Under the pieces are notes generated by a model. The model was not told the DNA's origin. It saw only the letters and a program-made list of their open reading frames with translations, and searched no databases. From positions 12,916,854 to 12,980,853 of the forward strand of contig NC_136000.1 in assembly GCF_048128805.1 (NCBI RefSeq): a stretch of 64,000 bases of DNA, read 5' to 3'. Positions 62,060 through 64,000 of the stretch are shown one piece after another (the stretch's first letter is position 1; each line of letters opens with the position of its first letter). The position numbers were made by a program, and so were the translations under genes. The DNA is from Centroberyx gerrardi. Its lineage: Eukaryota; Chordata; Actinopteri; Beryciformes; Berycidae.

Positions 62060-62150
62060 CATGTGCGTATAGTCCACATGCACGCCCTCCCCTCCCCTAC
62101 CCTGCTGGTCATGCAGCTACCCGCAGACAACTTATGCAAATAAGGGCCGG
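62060..62150 (-). promoter_or_regulatory. tcf12: Candidate HEBAlt promoter region with octamer and E-boxes
   Basis: A perfect octamer ATGCAAAT (62134-62141) lies about 155 bp upstream of the HEBAlt ATG on the coding strand. E-box words CACATG (62075-62080) and CATGTG (62060-62065) lie nearer. No TATA box was seen. An internal promoter is known for the Alt isoform in mammals; that these sites are used is an inference. Confidence 0.35.
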
Positions 62151-64000
62151 ACCATTGCAGGCAGCAGAGAGGGGTGGCCAAGGGTTTGTCGTTAGTAGTG
62201 CATGTCTAGTACAGCAAATTAGGAATATCTTCTTTTTTTTGGGAGCAGTCCAGAAAATACATAAAACTGGTCAGGGTGTAATTATTAGTGGTGTCAGGTG
62301 TTTATTTGCTTTTGCCGTGGCTTTTATTGTAAGATGGTATAACTAAGAATCACAATACCTGATACTTGAAATCATACAATCAGGGAATTCCCCACTCAGG
62401 ACCAAACGCCTCACCTTGACCAGACCAAGTGGAAAAGAAAGCCATCATCAGTTTGGGCTATTTTTTGTTTTTGTGGGAGTTTTTTTGTTCAGCTGTCATC
62501 CATATTCACTGGCACTGTAAAATCACAAGAAGTAAGCATGTTGAAAATCCCTGCTCAGGAGCAGTGCAGTGATGACGGCATCCAGATTATCTCCCATTAG
62601 ACAGGTAGAGGTTTCCAGTAAACAGAGGACACCACACCCCATGTCTGACCTACATTTACAAATAGAAGCTAGTCTTAGTTTGTAGGCACATGTGGCGTGG
62701 TGAGCTCCTCCAGTGGCTGGGTTAAAGGTTATTTATACTGTAGGGTGTTACACTGTCTGGGCGCTACGCTAAGTTATGGCACACAGGCACTTAGACTTCC
62801 TGTGTGAGCTAAAATCCACTGTCTGCTGCCCTCGGGATGGGGGTCACACTGACCTGCTGCATGTGGAAATGAAATACTCGGTTACAATACCTGGGTGATT
62901 TCCTCTCAAACCTCCTACCTCTCATTTCCACTGGAAAGTCAGCTGTCTAACTATCATCACTCAAAAACAAAAAAAAGGTGTAATATTACACAGCGCCATG
63001 TGAGATTTGTTTCTGGTCAAGTACTGTAACGATTTTCTTTTGAAATGTGTCAATAGCCAGAATGGAGGATGTGTAAATAGTACATGAAGTTGACCTCCTT
63101 ATGCGCTACCCTCTGTATGTTAAGTGAAAAACAACAACAAAACACTATAGCTGGCACGATTCAGAGACCTGGAGTGTGGCACACTACCCTGGCATGGCAT
63201 TTTGTCGTAGACAGACCTCACAAGAATCCAATCAAAGAGTTCCCAGTGAGACGGCGGTGAGGTCTGTATCTTAAACACATCGTCTTACTAACCCTAGACT
63301 GTTTACACTCCAGCCACAGGGGATTGAGTGTAATGTGGCCAAGCTAATAGGAGTTATGGAGTCTTTCCAAAGGCCTTCCTAATGAATTCTTAGCAAAATG
63401 TCTACAGCGGCCGCTCAACAACAATGCTGTCTAATGCACAGATAAGAATAGGTTAGTATAGTTTGGTCCAAATCTAGAAATGACCAAATGTATATTGACC
63501 ACAGCACCAAAGCTGTCAACTATTTCTGATACTACTTTTTGTATTCAAAACTACATAGCATTTGGCAAAATGTCCATCATGATTTACTCATTTACTAAAA
63601 GAGCTAGAGGATGAGGAAGAGACTAACTCAGTTGTATGTGTTTGCTGTGGGAAGCAGGTACTATAAGCGGTAATAAACTGACCCGAGAGCAAAGAGACAA
63701 ACTATTGTGCATTGATCTCAGCCTCTTCAAGGTGAGCCATGCAGTCCACGCAGCTTCCTTGAAGTCAGGGTCTAATCCTCGCTCCTGACTATCCACGCTC
63801 CTGTTAACTGGGTTAGCAGGTCAGTCCCTTCATCCTGATCAGAACAATTATTGGTGGATGTTTTTGGCATGGGGGGAGTAAGGCATAAAGATTCTGTTAT
63901 TATTTACCATATTGTCAAACGGTTAAGATAGAGGTTATAAGCAGGGAATAAGTGTCCTAAACCAGAAAAGAGCAGCAAAATGCAGCTGTTTTTTTATTTT
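62151..64000. other. Sequence upstream of the HEBAlt exon (presumed tcf12 intron)
   Basis: No further tcf12 exon was recognised on the minus strand. In mammals the Alt exon lies within the gene, so this stretch should be intronic for the long transcripts. No complete repeat or RNA gene was identified. Confidence 0.45.

Noticed and set aside
1-64000. tRNA, rRNA or microRNA genes
   Set aside because: No cloverleaf with A/B boxes or rRNA-like stretch was recognised by eye; the only clean hairpin (53026-53067) is shorter than a typical miRNA precursor.

Overview
The window is nuclear DNA from a ray-finned fish, most likely a percomorph teleost. The genes are split into many small exons with GT/AG (twice GC/AG) borders. 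The proteins are close to vertebrate orthologues, introns are short, and introns and spacers carry Tc1/mariner remnants, LINE 3' ends, foldback elements and (CA)n/(CT)n microsatellites typical of teleosts. No bacterial, viral or CRISPR-type content was seen. All protein identifications come from remembered family sequences; no search was run.

Layout, left to right: (1) apba2 (Mint2/X11-beta), minus strand, its 3' end cut off by the left edge. (2) fan1, plus strand, complete, 13 coding exons, head-to-head with apba2 across a 2.3 kb gap. (3) adam10, plus strand, complete, 16 coding exons and a ~2.9 kb 3' UTR. (4) A decayed TTC24-like TPR pseudogene, minus strand. (5) aqp9, minus, complete, 6 exons. 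(6) cgnl1 (paracingulin), minus, complete, 18 coding exons plus a non-coding first exon. (7) A 4.6 kb spacer with a dead Tc1-like transposon. (8) tcf12 (HEB), minus, from the HEBAlt-specific first exon to the stop codon; the upstream exons of the long isoform lie off the right edge or were not recognised. For each complete gene the exon phases join without a break (fan1 1001 aa, adam10 791 aa, aqp9 295 aa, cgnl1 1096 aa, tcf12-Alt 497 aa), which is the main internal check on the models.

The genes do not form one pathway. APBA2 is a neuronal adaptor of APP and Munc18, and ADAM10 is the constitutive alpha-secretase that cleaves APP and Notch, so those two are functionally linked. FAN1 is a DNA-repair nuclease, AQP9 an aquaglyceroporin, CGNL1 a junctional scaffold and TCF12 a bHLH E-protein. 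In human the same genes lie on chromosome 15 (APBA2 and FAN1 in 15q13; ADAM10, AQP9, CGNL1 and TCF12 in 15q21-q22), so this is a compact conserved-synteny block.

I found no undescribed multi-gene system. The points most worth checking are local: a stop-free, 3n-length intron in fan1 that could be retained; two GC-AG introns; the HEBAlt start exon with an octamer site upstream; a perfect 18-bp hairpin in a tcf12 intron; a lineage-specific His/Gln-rich ADAM10 tail and a poly-Glu AQP9 tail; the TTC24-like pseudogene; and several inverted-repeat elements.
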